Notes: a model not told the origin generated them from the sequence alone. Positions 1-10,191 are shown, counted from the first letter of the stretch. The stretch: 23,425 nucleotides of DNA from Saccoglossus kowalevskii (GCF_000003605.2 NW_003133344.1:51511-74935), one strand, 5' to 3'. Program-made: numbers and translations.

Positions 1-1300
1 TAATTTTACTTCTCCTTTTTTCATTATCTGAAACAAGGAAATGTAATGAATATATTAACATTCAAATCCATTATGAGGTTAGAAATTGTTAACCTCATAG
101 AAAATTAGGCTACGAGATGATTTAATTTTCACTGAATAATTTCTTTATCGAAAATTAATTCAAACAAAAATAACGAATTTACAGTATTATTTTATTGCAA
201 AGGAAACATCGTAAGGACAAAAAATATTCCCCATAGAAAGAGGCATCTTTTCTTTCACTTTTTGTGGTCAAAGATCAGATGCTTTAATAGTTAACTATGT
301 TTTTGATTCAGCACTATCTACATATCATCACAGTATGTGTGTCTATATGGTTACACTCAAATTTGTAAACACGATGCAAACACATTAAGATTACCTTTAA
401 TGCATAACATTCTAAGGGGGAAAACATAGTGTAACTATTACTACGTTGCCTACTGATACAAATTAAGGAACTTTTCTCTGCATGGTGAAAGTGAGTATAA
501 AATTTCTAAAACAATATACTAGCATACCTTAGCATACAATTGGCATACACTTGGCTCTAAATTTGATTTAATCATAAAACCTGGTCTTTGATCATTGTTT
601 TTCTGAAAAAAAATGTACACAGCATGTCATCGACTGCAGTGAATATGTTGTGAATGCGTAGACTACGGTAACAGTGTGTAAACTATGCTTTGACAATAAA
701 TTTGTTAATTACCAGTAAAATCTTTTTCACCAAAATCAAATCCAACATATCATACTTCTCATTGATTATTTTTGTTTCAACATATCATTCTGATAATAAA
801 CTTGACCTATCAGAAAAATACTTTGCATTGAGTGTTTGTGTGTACAATCGCACATTTTACAATGATTTTGGAGCTGAGTACCCAAGATACCAAGTCAAAT
901 GTGTAAAGTAGTAAAGCAACATACATAAGTAAAATTTGACCTAAAAAATATTGGCCAATGCAACTCAATTATCACTGCGAATAATAATCTCAATGTCTCT
1001 CATTCTACTTATTTCCTTTGAAAGATGGATTTTTTCAATGAAATAAAGACCCACCAGCTTTGAAAAGGGCGATTTTTTTTGGGATGGGTCAATTTACGTC
1101 AGAGTACGGTAAATTGTATAACTTAATTTCCAATTAAAGTCACCATATAATACCCAAAAAAATCACTTGAAAATGTTTCATCTAGTTTAATTATAAAGTT
1201 TATAACAAAAAATACACACAATTAAAGAATCTAGTAAATAAACTTAATGTAACTTGTATGAGTATACATATTATGTCTTATAAATTCTGAAATAATTTCA
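1..1300. other. A+T-rich stretch, no gene seen
   Basis: This stretch is A+T-rich with short open frames only. The longest, a 73-codon frame at 690-911, has biased low-complexity composition and resembles no family I know. I see no RNA gene, no inverted repeat and no transposase motif. It is probably intergenic or intronic DNA. Confidence 0.5.
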
Positions 1301-1307
1301 TCAACAG

Positions 1308-2681
1308 GATGCAATGTCTACAAGATTGTCCAAGAGAGATTTGGTGATAACACCAACTAGTCATTTTGATGTTGATGTAATACATCCCATATCTGATGCA
1401 GACCACATTGCGTTGGCCAACAGAGGTAACAACGCACAATCAGCAGCAGCGAAACGGAACTAGAACATCAGTATGGGGCACGATGGACTGAGCTGTTTAC
1501 CTTACTACCATCCAGTTAGATTCCATGTTGTCGATCCGATGCATAACTTGCTTTTCGGAACTGCAAAGCGATTGATAGAAACGTGGAAAAAACTGTATAA
1601 TTACTAGTAACGATTTTGAACTTATTCAAAGTCGTGTGAACTCTTTTAAAGTTCTAGGTAGCCTCGGAAGAATACCATTTCTCCATTCGCCCCAAGGGTA
1701 TGAGGGGATCGCTGTAACTCTTTGTCAATGCATGTAATAGCTTTTGCTCGAAAGGTAGTCACATCTCATGATATTGTAAAAATTTGCAAATTTTATAGTC
1801 AGCTTTATGGTTCTGAGGAGTGTAGACTTGCATATTCATTTGAAAGATTGTGTCCATTCATTTTGGTTGTTCTCTTTTGAGAGATACAATGGAATTCTAG
1901 CGAAATATTTTACTAATAACCAGTGCGTCTCTGTACAGTTGATGAGAATATTCATATAAAATCAACAGATCCACTACCTGACTTGGCCAAGTGACGTTCA
2001 AGATCTCCAACCACTGCAGGTTCCTAGCCAGACCAAAATAGGAACCACATTTGAGCCCACTGTTCAAATAACAATTATTCTGAGCCATCACAGTGCCACA
2101 CTTTCACAAACCAATGACATCAACTACCAGGAAAACTCGGATATGGTTCCTGTTCCTCCTAATACTTTGACACTGATGACTGTGATACCTTGGCAGACAT
2201 GTACAATAGTTTGTATCCTTCTCGGAGGTTTTTGTCTATCATATCCATAGCAGGAAGCTATGATAAATTGCTACATATAGGCAGTGTCATTGCCAGAGTC
2301 GGTCATCATGCATAATGGCTAAATGGGTTGGAAAAGAGGACCGGCTTGGTGTTTGTGCAATTGACCCGTGTAGTGAGTGTTGCCCTGCTATTTGGCAACC
2401 GATCGTTAGGAGTGAAATAATTCTTGATGTTGAAGGGAAAGCACAAAAATTCTCTCACATGTTGGCCAGAGTTGTCTGGCTGAAGAAGCACCCGATGAGA
2501 GGTCTTCACTTCAGTGTGGGGTACTGATATTGAGACTAATCATGGTGCAGAGTTTATTCCTGTACAAAGAATTCGTAACCTTTGTATTTGTCGATATGTT
2601 GGAAAGAATGTATCAATTGTCATACCTGTGAATAATTCTTTCCTTCCTCGGAGTCATCCCCTTGAGGTATACACCCACTGA
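1308..2681 (+). pseudogene. CACTA/EnSpm (tnp2-type) transposase fossil
   Basis: Degraded transposase of a CACTA/EnSpm DNA transposon, which would cut and paste its own element in the nucleus. A good splice acceptor (ttcatcaacag) ends at 1307. The blocks follow the family order across frameshifts. First come a knuckle-like GCNVYK and a frame with FDVD...DADHIALANR. Near 1482-1605 is LPYYHPVRFHVVDPMHNLLF, the most diagnostic block of tnp2-type transposases, followed by GTAKRLIETW. Around 1610-1710 is IQSRVN...LGRIPFL. Around 1855-1955 is SFWLFSFERYNGILAKYFTN followed by QLMR. The C-terminal block follows at 2306-2527 (MAKWVG, LARVVWLKKHPM). After a frameshift, 2514-2681 reads WGTDIETNHGAEFIPVQRI and ends at a TGA. 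At least four frame changes and several stops show it is dead. I did not find the element's terminal CACTA repeats. The family assignment rests on recalled motif patterns. Confidence 0.8.
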
Positions 2682-2689
2682 AGTGTATC

Positions 2690-3960
2690 TTTTCAAATTT
2701 GAAACTTAGTTTGGAGGATCTCCATAAAATGATACAAGTTTTACTGTGGATAGTTTGCTTCTTTAATAAGATTCTAAATAATGTATTTTTTAAGTTTGTC
2801 TCTATTTAATTAATAACCTTTGTTCACATCAGGTTTTTGTAAAGCACATGATGCGGCTTTCAGATATAAACCCAAAGTTTCGTCAGTCAGGCAAACTTTT
2901 TTTTTGCAATTTTGTAAGCTGACTCAGAGTAACATTGGAAATTGTGTGCAAAAGTGTGTGTGTATATTCGGAGTATATATAAGGATCACAATTGGTGGTG
3001 GTCGGAGGCAACCACAAACAATTTTACATTTGTTTATCCAATAAGCAAATGACTACATGTGGAGAACCAAATTTGTTGGAGAGGTCCCGCTAGACAACCA
3101 GGGATTTTTTGATTAGGATCGCATATATGCTTTCCTGAGTGCATGTAGATTGGATGGTTATGTCGGGAAAGGTTTAATTTAATAATTTTAAAATTGAATT
3201 GTTTTACTCAAAAGTATTCATGGCTTCTGTTCAAATTAGCTTGTCAATCATTGCTGAATGCAAGTCATGGTTAGTGTTATTTGGATACAATCTAAATGTC
3301 TGGTGCCATTTCTGGAATATTCACGAATAAAATAAATCCTAACATGTCTACAATACTTGGCCTTGGCATGATCGCTATAATGGAATTTGAATGTCCACCG
3401 AACTCAATACGAGTGACTGACAACCTTTATTTTATAATTAGTATGTCAGAGCATCTCTTTATCAACTTCGGATGTTGCACTGTGACTAATGATTGCTCAC
3501 TCTCGGCCAAGGTGCAAGGTATGATTTACAATAGTGGTTTACAAAATGACATGGTTACTTAGCTAAGATAATGTCGGTTTACAATATAAATGTCAGTTAC
3601 TAGCCATAAACGTATTTGGACGATGTTTAAATTACACTGAAAATTCATGTGATATTATGTTTCAGTATGAGATATAAAAAAACTTAAAATATATAACTGC
3701 CAAAAAAGTATACACCTGGTGGTGCAATATCAACAAAAAAGATGTACTCTATTGGCGGCATCTCCAATAGAAGATTACTTATTTTATTGTATACAATACA
3801 ATACAACTTATTTTGGACGAACCTTGTAATTTACACAAGTGAACTAATGGAACAAATATGGTATATATTAACCTATAATAAATGTAATTTTACCATACCC
3901 CTTTTTGTATGCTTGAGTTTGACCCTTCATAAAATCCAATTCTGTATATGAATAGATACC
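2690..3960. other. no gene seen
   Basis: Open frames at 2820-3044, 3296-3562 and 3742-3951 have no recognisable domain, no flanking splice signals that convince me and low-complexity composition. I treat them as chance frames. The 3' end of the CACTA fossil may extend into the first few hundred bases, but I see no terminal repeat. Confidence 0.45.
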
Positions 3961-4157
3961 AGTGTATATTATTTTAAAGAATCCAGAGCAATGTATTTCA
4001 GTGGGTTCTGACTCTGGGCATCGTTGCAGAATCCATTAGATACCTGCAGTATCCATTATGGGTCCCTATGATGGATTATGTAATATGTACATCAATGGAT
4101 ACATTGTGGATTCTACTGTATAATTCAAGAATCTACCATGTTTGATACCAGTGGATA
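3955..4157. repeat. imperfect inverted and direct repeats around ATCCAT
   Basis: The motif gataccagtg(t/g)ata occurs at about 3955-3968 and again at 4144-4157. Between them the word tccat/atgga recurs in both orientations, including ATCCATtatGGG facing CCtatgATGGAT near 4051-4075. This looks like a decayed palindromic mobile element bounded by direct repeats, but the arms are too diverged to assign a class. Confidence 0.35.
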
Positions 4158-4266
4158 CTGACAGTTTACACAGTGTAAAATAACGCACAACACTTACAGT
4201 AATGTCTTATTTTATTAAAAGTAAAATGCATTGGGAAGTGAAAGGTCTATTTTTTTCTCAATATTG

Positions 4267-4409
4267 CATTGACACGCAGATCACCGCAAACCAACTGAAT
4301 AGCGCCACCTGTGTTGAAACAATGTGGGAATAGTTCCGACTACTTTTCCCACAGTTCCATGCGCGGTATGTGTCAGATCGTTTGGTTTGCGGCGATCTGC
4401 GTGTCAATG
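4267..4409. mobile_element. 143-bp hairpin MITE
   Basis: The outer arms at 4267-4293 and 4383-4409 are inverted copies with one mismatch over 27 bases (CATTGACACGCAGATC... against its reverse complement). A second inverted pair lies inside, tgtgggaa at 4323-4330 and ttcccaca at 4346-4353. No coding capacity is present. This is the form of a miniature inverted-repeat element that depends on a transposase encoded elsewhere. I could not find a clear target-site duplication, so the superfamily is unknown. Confidence 0.8.
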
Positions 4410-5080
4410 GATTTAGAGTTGGCGGGAAACTGAGCGAAAATTAGAAAATGTTTAGTTTGTACGTTTTAGGTGGCAAATTGGTCAAATATGAATTAGGAAT
4501 AGCATATTGGAAATGACCAATGCACGTTAAAATGGTAGATCGAGAACTTAATGGAAGAGGGGGTTGTCAACCTGTGATGTTTAGAGGTCAAGCAGCAGGC
4601 AGCAAAGAGAGTGAAGGTAGGGGTTTCAAAGTCAAGGTGAGCCGGGGCAATGACGTATTATGAGACCTTTAAACACTTCGTGGCACTTGATGTTTTTGGA
4701 GCTGGGCCAAACAAAATAAATCAAAGTTAACCTTCGGTGAGCTTGCCATTTTTTACATATTTCATTTATCAACGTTTGTCATAATTAATTTTGGAATTGG
4801 AACATGTCACGATTTCAACTATAAGCCAAGGGTGGACAAATTCCCCTATTTTTCTCAGGTTGAACTATTACCAAATAATGACACAAATGTATGGGATAAT
4901 ATACTTTACTTTCATTTATAGTACTTGTAACTAAATCGATAATATGGCCATAAACATATAAATTAATTTACACCACTCAAATGCATAAATAAAGTTACAT
5001 TACAAGGATATGCTCTAAAATACAGGAAATAGTAGGGTCTACTTATCAAATAAATGTCAAGTACATTCCAGCTGGTCCGA
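4410..5080. other. no gene seen
   Basis: No long open frame, RNA gene or clear repeat was seen. The part just before 5081 is a possible 5' leader of the candidate exon that follows. Confidence 0.4.
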
Positions 5081-5169
5081 ATGGCGTACGAGTCTTCACC
5101 ACGTGGCCGGTCTTTGTTGTATTACGAAACTTGCAGAGCGACGTTCCTTTGTCTGGATATTGCGTACAG
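5081..5169 (+). CDS. candidate first coding exon, unknown protein
   Basis: An ATG at 5081 opens a frame of 29 codons plus two bases, beginning MAYESSPRGRSLLYYETCRA, that runs into an almost ideal 5' splice site (CAG|GTAAGG, intron from 5170). The stretch has more CpG than its surroundings and the base after the ATG is G. The peptide is not low-complexity. I do not recognise the protein and could not find a matching second exon downstream. Another frame (5103-5285) stays open across the same bases and beyond the splice site, so an unspliced reading is possible but reads less naturally. Partial: only one exon is proposed. Confidence 0.35.
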
Positions 5170-5870
5170 GTAAGGACGAATTTCGCGGATCACTGAAACG
5201 ACCTGAAACAAGCTCTAAATTCAAGAAAGGGAAACAAGAGGAAAATAAACAACCACACACGTCGACGGTAAACCAAAAAAAGTGACCAAAACCCTCAGCT
5301 TTTTTACGCAAAGCATTGTGGATTCAAAAACGCCATCAACGGCCAAAACCACATTTAATCAGACACAGTGGAGGGCGCTATTGAATTGAATTTCTAAATC
5401 AAAATACATTTGAATCTGTTTGTAATATTTTATATTTAACTTGTGCCATACATAACAGCAGTCTACAACAAATCTTTGCTCTTTGATTGATGTAATTATC
5501 TCACCGAAATGGTCGGTGCAATTTGTACTGATAGAATAAATAGTAAATATAAGTTAGAACTGTGACTATATTGTCAAACTGTCAAAATCGAATGTATACC
5601 ATTTACAATCTGGAGCTTTGATACAGATACAGTAATGGGATAACACATCATGGGTGTCAGTCATGGGTGAATGACGTTTTATTGTGTTGAAGATACCATC
5701 TTCATCCTTATTTTCCCTACTTCGTCATTTAGTGAACTAGTGATTCACCTAATATTCACCTGTGGTATTATAGAGGATTTGTCCAAACCTTTAGTCTATT
5801 GTATCTCAAGTCTGAATGACTACTATTACATTATTTTACATAATTATTACAAAGTGTAATTGATAATAAT
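5170..5870. other. no further gene seen
   Basis: If the exon ending at 5169 is real, this is its first intron. The frame at 5671-5859 is hydrophobic and A+T-biased with no known domain. Near 5360 there is a short gtggagggcgctattg stretch without a detectable partner. Confidence 0.4.
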
Positions 5871-5882
5871 TACACCATTAGG

Positions 5883-6010
5883 CCACGTTGTCTATATCAA
5901 AATATTAATTTAAACAGCCACATTCTACCATATTCACCCATGTAGATAAAGGCACATTCGAACATGTTATCTATATCAAACTATTCCAACCACCACATTC
6001 TTTTTATATT
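5883..6010 (+). repeat. diverged direct repeat, two copies of about 50 bp
   Basis: Copies at about 5883-5934 and 5962-6010 share tctatatcaaa, tatt, ccacattct and a final tatt in the same order and spacing, with scattered differences. They look like an old local tandem duplication. No function is suggested. Confidence 0.5.
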
Positions 6011-6012
6011 AG

Positions 6013-6270
6013 TCAAGGAGAACCTGGGTGCTCCCACCCTCCCAGACAGCGTTTTTGCATCACAACTTTAGCCTGAACGCGTTTAGCATATTTCTCATCA
6101 AGATTCTTGAACAAATTGTTCAGTATGACTGAACGCCATGGAAGCGGGTTAACGATGAGTTTCTTCTGGTCTTCATTATCATTCTCACTGCCAGACACTT
6201 CACTAGACATATACCCCACTTTCATCGCACTGGCATATAAGCTCCTTATCCCCTTCAGGTATTGACCTAC
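6013..6270 (-). pseudogene. exon of an unclassified transposon-associated protein
   Basis: Reading leftward from about 6270, the frame gives QYLKGIRSLYASA then MKVGYMSSEVSGSE, an acidic stretch, LIVNPLPWRSVILNNLF and LDEKYAKR, and stops at 6013. The order 'Y-S-S-E acidic stretch, PLPWRS, then LD and a basic tail' matches a protein type I recall from repeated, transposon-like genes in invertebrate genomes. I cannot attach a class name. The ATG codes for an internal Met in that pattern, so the exon may begin further upstream. Only a fragment is present and no partner domain lies next to it. It may be an orphaned piece of a larger element. Confidence 0.5.
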
Positions 6271-6274
6271 TTCT

Positions 6275-7455
6275 GTTTAATTCTGTGACACGCTTGTTTA
6301 GTTTCAGTCGAAACAAGAATAAAAAGAATTGGGTTAGGTTCTAAAACTGAAGGAAAATGCATCAATTAAAAATAACATATTTTTCTATTGTGAACCTTGC
6401 AACTAAATTTGTTTCACTGCTAAAGACAAAACAACACAATGCCTACAAATATGCTTTACATATGAAACAAAACTACATCTGAACATTATGTGATACTCAT
6501 TTTACTAAATCATAACACATGCTCATAAACAGAAAAAGACTATTAAAGCATTGACTTCCAGATTATTGGTGCTCTTGAAATCAACTAGGTGTGTGTTGAT
6601 GTCTGTTATGGCTTTGCAGAAGAAATTAAACCATTAAATATGGCCTAAAATACACAAAAAACCTAAATATTGACACGCGTGAACAAATCTGTTGGACAGC
6701 CATAAGCTACTTGCAACCCAGTCTGGCACCAATTTGAAATAGTCCGGGGAATTTTGTTTTAACGAAATAAAGGTGCTTAGAGCGACCACCGTTGTCTTTA
6801 ATCAGCTTCGAAAATTACGCCAGCTGACACTAAGTCATTCTTCAGTGCAACAGAATATCTGTTCGTTTAGCTCGGAAACTGTACAAAACGGCCCTTATTA
6901 GGGTCACCGCATCCTCCAGAAAAATAAACCGTGTTTTAACGAGTGTAAAAGTTTGATTTAGCTGTGGGTCCGGTCCGTTGCTCATTTTGTGTCTGCTATT
7001 AGTCTTTGTGGTGTTTTTTAGTTGGTGTCATCGCATTTGTTATTTTCAGACATTAGGATTTTTATCGACACAGAAGAGCTATGCCCCCTATAAACAAATG
7101 TGCGTCGTCAAGACAACATCTACCGTCACCTATTTATATTACGTCCAGTGGACGGTTAGGCGTTATGTTTGCTACAATGTATTTGTTTATCATAATTGTC
7201 TACTCAACTAACCAAACATACAAAGCCTATCGCCGACACTGGGACACGTTTCGATCTGACTAATTTCACGCAATTGTGATGTTTGTTGTACCTTTTCCTC
7301 AAATACTTTATTATCAAAAAAATTTTGCGGAACACATTCACATGACCTCTGTCGTCGGCATCTTGTTACAGAATCTATGCATGCCATAGTTACTTTGTTT
7401 AGTTTTTTTCTTGTATCATGGTATCATGATATAAAACAAATCATATGCAACTTAC
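6275..7455. other. no gene identified
   Basis: Two overlapping plus-strand frames at 6978-7263 (77 and 60 codons) have no known domain. The minus strand should hold the 3' part of the Mutator-like transposase read from 7456-7898, but I could not find its next conserved block. A moderately CpG-containing stretch lies near 6770-7260. Confidence 0.4.
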
Positions 7456-7898
7456 CTTTTTTTCTTTTCAACTAAACTTCGCAGCTGTGTACCCATCCTT
7501 TTCTGTACGTGTCCCACAGTCTTCTTTTTGTACTATGTAATCATCACCATAGATATACTTAACAGAATTTTACGCAGAGCTGTCCCCGTCACCAATGAAT
7601 GATGTATAGCTAACAATTGAAAAAAAAAAGAATTACTATTTCAAAATCCTCAACAATAGAAAATACTACACTCTTAATTGTGGCAAATAATAAATTCATT
7701 GTTCAACTCACCGGAAAGTGTGCGTTTCCAGAGATCGGCTAAATAATGAAATAGTCCCTTCTACTTCCATACTTTTCGATGAGCCTTCAGGGTCATGATT
7801 CTCAAACCATTCATAGTATTCTTAATCTTTTCCTTTATCTTCCCATTTATCACATTCTTTGCACTAAATGCATAAATGTGTACTGTCCAGTATTTTTC
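7456..7898 (-). pseudogene. Mutator-like transposase domain, two exons
   Basis: Two exons of a transposase-like protein with the Mutator-like domain typified by GSSxxMExxG and GDGDS motifs. Exon A spans 7898 down to 7712, bounded by acceptor ttcattacag and donor GTGAGT. In one frame it reads CKECDKWEDKGK, a TAA, EYYEWFENHDPEGSSKSMEV then GTISLFSRSLETHTFR. Exon B spans 7609 down to 7456, bounded by a long pyrimidine tract ending in ttgttag and donor GTAAGTT. It reads YTSFIGDGDSSA, a stop, then YGDDYIVQKEDC, and after a frameshift GHVQKRMGTQLRSLVEKK. Joining A to B gives the expected RYTSFIGDGDS run, which supports the intron. Stops at two places and one frameshift make it non-functional. Later blocks of the domain were not found. 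The 84-codon frame at 7967-8221 on the same strand could be an upstream exon but shows no known motif. Confidence 0.72.
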
Positions 7899-7966
7899 CT
7901 GTAATGAATTAACACATTATGAAAGAACAAACAATAAGTGACAGTTTAACACCTGGTATACACAAA

Positions 7967-8221
7967 TCACCCAAAATTCACAGGATGGCTCGCATGTGAA
8001 GTTTCCATGTCGTTCACACATTCATACCATGAATAATACCTCAGACAACTGTCGGAGATAATACACACTTCCAACACCCTATGATTATAACAAAAGATAG
8101 AACAAGGCAGAAAAAAATCTACACAGCGACTCAAATCGGCCTCCACATATACACCATTCACGCAATGGGTAACCCTGCCAGTTTTCAGTGGAATGAATGA
8201 CGAAAAATGACCATTTATCAT
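7967..8221 (-). CDS. open frame upstream of Mutator-like exons, unknown
   Basis: An 84-codon frame, rich in Cys (CVDFFLPCSIFCYN) and with no membrane helix I trust. It sits on the same strand, about 70 bases upstream of the Mutator-like exon A. It may be a 5' exon of that element or a chance frame. I see no motif that decides. Confidence 0.2.
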   Translation of the reverse strand: MINGHFSSFIPLKTGRVTHCVNGVYVEADLSRCVDFFLPCSIFCYNHRVLEVCIISDSCLRYYSWYECVNDMETSHASHPVNFG

Positions 8222-8390
8222 TTGCAGTGATTACAATTTCACATACTATTCACACTGATTTGAATGTGTATTCTATTCTATCCATATAAATAAAATAACC
8301 TCAGACCGGATTTATAACAATAACTATAAAATGCGCGACTGTGAAGCCGTACAAGAAAAATCAATATTAAGACCAAAATGGATATAATTA

Positions 8391-8844
8391 GGGACGACGT
8401 CAAAAGATCGATGTCGGATAAAAAAAACTTATTTCCTTTAGTTTGGGGGTGGGGGGTGTTAACCTCAAAAAGTTTCCATCCTACAAAAAAGATTTTATTT
8501 TTTTAATGAAGTCAAAAAAATCTTGGAGTATTTGTAGTTCGTTTTTATTCTATCCAATCATGGACAGAAATAACCGAAAAGGGAAAAAAATACAGAAAAA
8601 TGGTTTGGTTCGAGTGTACATCTGTGCGTCAAATGAGGTGCATTTGTAAAATCTTTTTACACTCACCCGACAACCAACGTCTATGCAATACTACTGTCCG
8701 ATTATCAATTTGTATTTAATGGTAATTGTAGTCTGACGCCATGACCAATATTTATCAATTAAATTTCAGTGGGGGGGGGGGGGGTAGGAAAAAAACTAAA
8801 GGAATCAAGTTTTTTATCCGACATCGCTCTTTTGACGTCGTTCC
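8391..8844. mobile_element. PIF/Harbinger-type MITE, 454 bp, TTA target duplication
   Basis: The arms at 8391-8444 and 8793-8844 are inverted copies about 52-54 bases long with few mismatches. The left arm starts GGGACGACGTCAAAAGATCG and the right arm reads GGAACGACGTCAAAAGAGCG from its outer end. TTA stands directly outside both ends (8388-8390 and 8845-8847), giving a 3-bp target duplication. A TTA/TAA duplication with a G-rich terminus is characteristic of PIF/Harbinger elements. The interior has no transposase. It holds a G-run (8772-8784) and a 68-codon chance frame. It is non-autonomous and relatively well preserved compared with the transposase fossils here. Confidence 0.88.
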
Positions 8845-8847
8845 TTA

Positions 8848-9300
8848 ATGCTTGCCAGTATCAACAACGACGCCATTTTTTGCAGAGAAACGACGGTTAC
8901 TCCAGCCTTCCGTCCCCAGAAACTGCCACGTTTTAACAGTTTTCATCTTCATTCTCAATTTTCACCCATTTTTAATTTCATTTGTCGGAGCTCTGACGCC
9001 GCCGGTGGATCGGTGCCGGTAAACCCATGTACGCGGCAAATTTATCATCCCACGTCGGCCTTTGCCGATCGCTCTTCCTGCGATTACCATTTTCTTGTTA
9101 ACTTGAAACTGTTTTCCTTGTTTTTCGGAAGACAGAAAACTGCTCTCGGCTGAGGAAAAATAACACTCTTAATTTGAGCATTTAAACTGATAGTGAGATC
9201 CCCAACCTAGCCGTGAGTTTCTTCCAATGTCAAATGTCCGTCGCAACAACTTGCGCTCGCCAAAAAAGTTCGCTATTTATAATGTTAACATCGAACAGTC
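8848..9300. other. CpG-containing stretch with ambiguous open frames
   Basis: Both strands have open frames here: 101 codons on plus from 8848, and on minus a 42-codon frame around 8960-9090 plus an ATG in a good context (aaaaaATGGCGTCG) near 8872 that runs into the Harbinger MITE. CpG is more frequent than in the flanks. It could be a promoter or first-exon region on either strand. I cannot choose a gene model. Confidence 0.3.
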
Positions 9301-9642
9301 TCAGCGACCCATCTGTGTCAGCCATTTCATCATCGTCACTGTGTGACGATAGTTTTCTTTCAGATGCACTTCTTGGCACTTCTTCTGGTTCTTCACTGTC
9401 GGAGCATTTTTTGTACCTCCATGGTCAGAGCTACATGTTGATAAACTTTGTATCGTCACATCGTTGCAGTCTGAACTATCGGATTCATACCACGATTGGT
9501 GGTTTTTTTTAGACGAAGTTTTGCCTCTTCGGACATTGGAGTCGCATTCTTCATTTTTGGTCCCTTCCGTCTCTTCATCTCTAATAAATAACTTAGGAGC
9601 GCTAATTCTTGGATGTGTCGCAAACGGTGTGCTAATACACAA
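9301..9642 (-). CDS. candidate exon, acidic and Ser-rich, unknown
   Basis: An open frame of 113 codons that starts at a TTG, not an ATG, so it is more likely an exon than a complete gene. A possible acceptor (gtgtattag) lies at its upstream edge. The product is hydrophilic, with basic RRGKTSSKKN followed by a Ser/Asp run YESDSSDCNDV, and ends MKWLTQMGR. Composition fits a disordered protein segment. The opposite strand is also open for 99 codons over 9213-9512, which weakens the case. It lies 85 bases downstream of the membrane-protein frame at 9727-10191 on the same strand, so the two may be exons of one gene. No family was recognised. Confidence 0.3.
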   Translation of the reverse strand: MCISTPFATHPRISAPKLFIRDEETEGTKNEECDSNVRRGKTSSKKNHQSWYESDSSDCNDVTIQSLSTCSSDHGGTKNAPTVKNQKKCQEVHLKENYRHTVTMMKWLTQMGR

Positions 9643-9726
9643 TGATCACAGAGGCAGGGCGTGCGCGGGCTGTTTCCGTTGCTAGTAGGTAGGCCTACTT
9701 ATGCAAATTAGATCAATATACATTGT

Positions 9727-10191
9727 TTACGCGCAAAGACCATTATCCAGAAGACAAAATGAGCGGTCTGCTGTTACTTTTTTTAAAAAAGGATTTTTTT
9801 TAGTGTATTGGTTACGATTTTTAATGGGAAACACATTCATTGCCTGCAGGTAGTCAAATGCCACCAAACTATATAATAAAACAAAAATGTATAAAATAGT
9901 GGCCAGCAAGTCCACTAAAAATCCTCTAGTACTAGTATATAAAATTCGGAACAAATCTTTCGTATAGGCCTTCACAACGGTTAAAATAACCTGGTACAGC
10001 AAAAATATATGTAAAAACAACTCGAGAATACGACAATAAATGCGACAACGATAACGCAGACGATTTGTACTGACACGTATGGCTGGCAACGTACAACTTC
10101 CGGGTTTACCTCTCCATGCATCCCGTGATGCATTGCGATATCCAACACGACCGTTAATACTGTCGTTCGCTATGCCTTGACTTGTCATCAA
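9727..10191 (-). CDS. 154-codon frame, predicted two-pass membrane protein, unknown
   Basis: The longest simple frame starting at ATG in the window, starting MMTSQGIANDSINGRVGYRN at 10191 and ending at 9727. Residues 1-50 are polar and basic. Two hydrophobic stretches follow, near residues 55-73 (ILELFLHIFLLYQVILTVV) and 91-112 (FLVDLLATILYIFVLLYSLV), separated by a short KAYTKDLFRILYTSTRG loop. The tail is basic. A 154-codon frame is unusual in DNA this A+T-rich, which argues weakly for real coding. However, the tail is A-rich and the frame may actually end at an internal splice donor. No family was recognised. The upstream flank at 10200-10520 is richer in CpG and could be its promoter. Confidence 0.38.
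   Translation of the reverse strand: MMTSQGIANDSINGRVGYRNASRDAWRGKPGSCTLPAIRVSTNRLRYRCRIYCRILELFLHIFLLYQVILTVVKAYTKDLFRILYTSTRGFLVDLLATILYIFVLLYSLVAFDYLQAMNVFPIKNRNQYTKKNPFLKKVTADRSFCLLDNGLCA

Noticed and set aside
690-911. 73-codon plus-strand frame
   Set aside because: A+T-driven composition, no domain, no splice signals; expected by chance.
3296-3562. 88-codon plus-strand frame
   Set aside because: No recognisable motif or flanking signals.
5096-5311. 71-codon minus-strand frame
   Set aside because: Lies opposite the better candidate exon at 5081-5169 and shows no domain.
9213-9512. 99-codon plus-strand frame opposite the acidic exon
   Set aside because: Ser-rich mirror of the minus-strand Asp/Glu/Ser frame; only one can be real and neither is proven.
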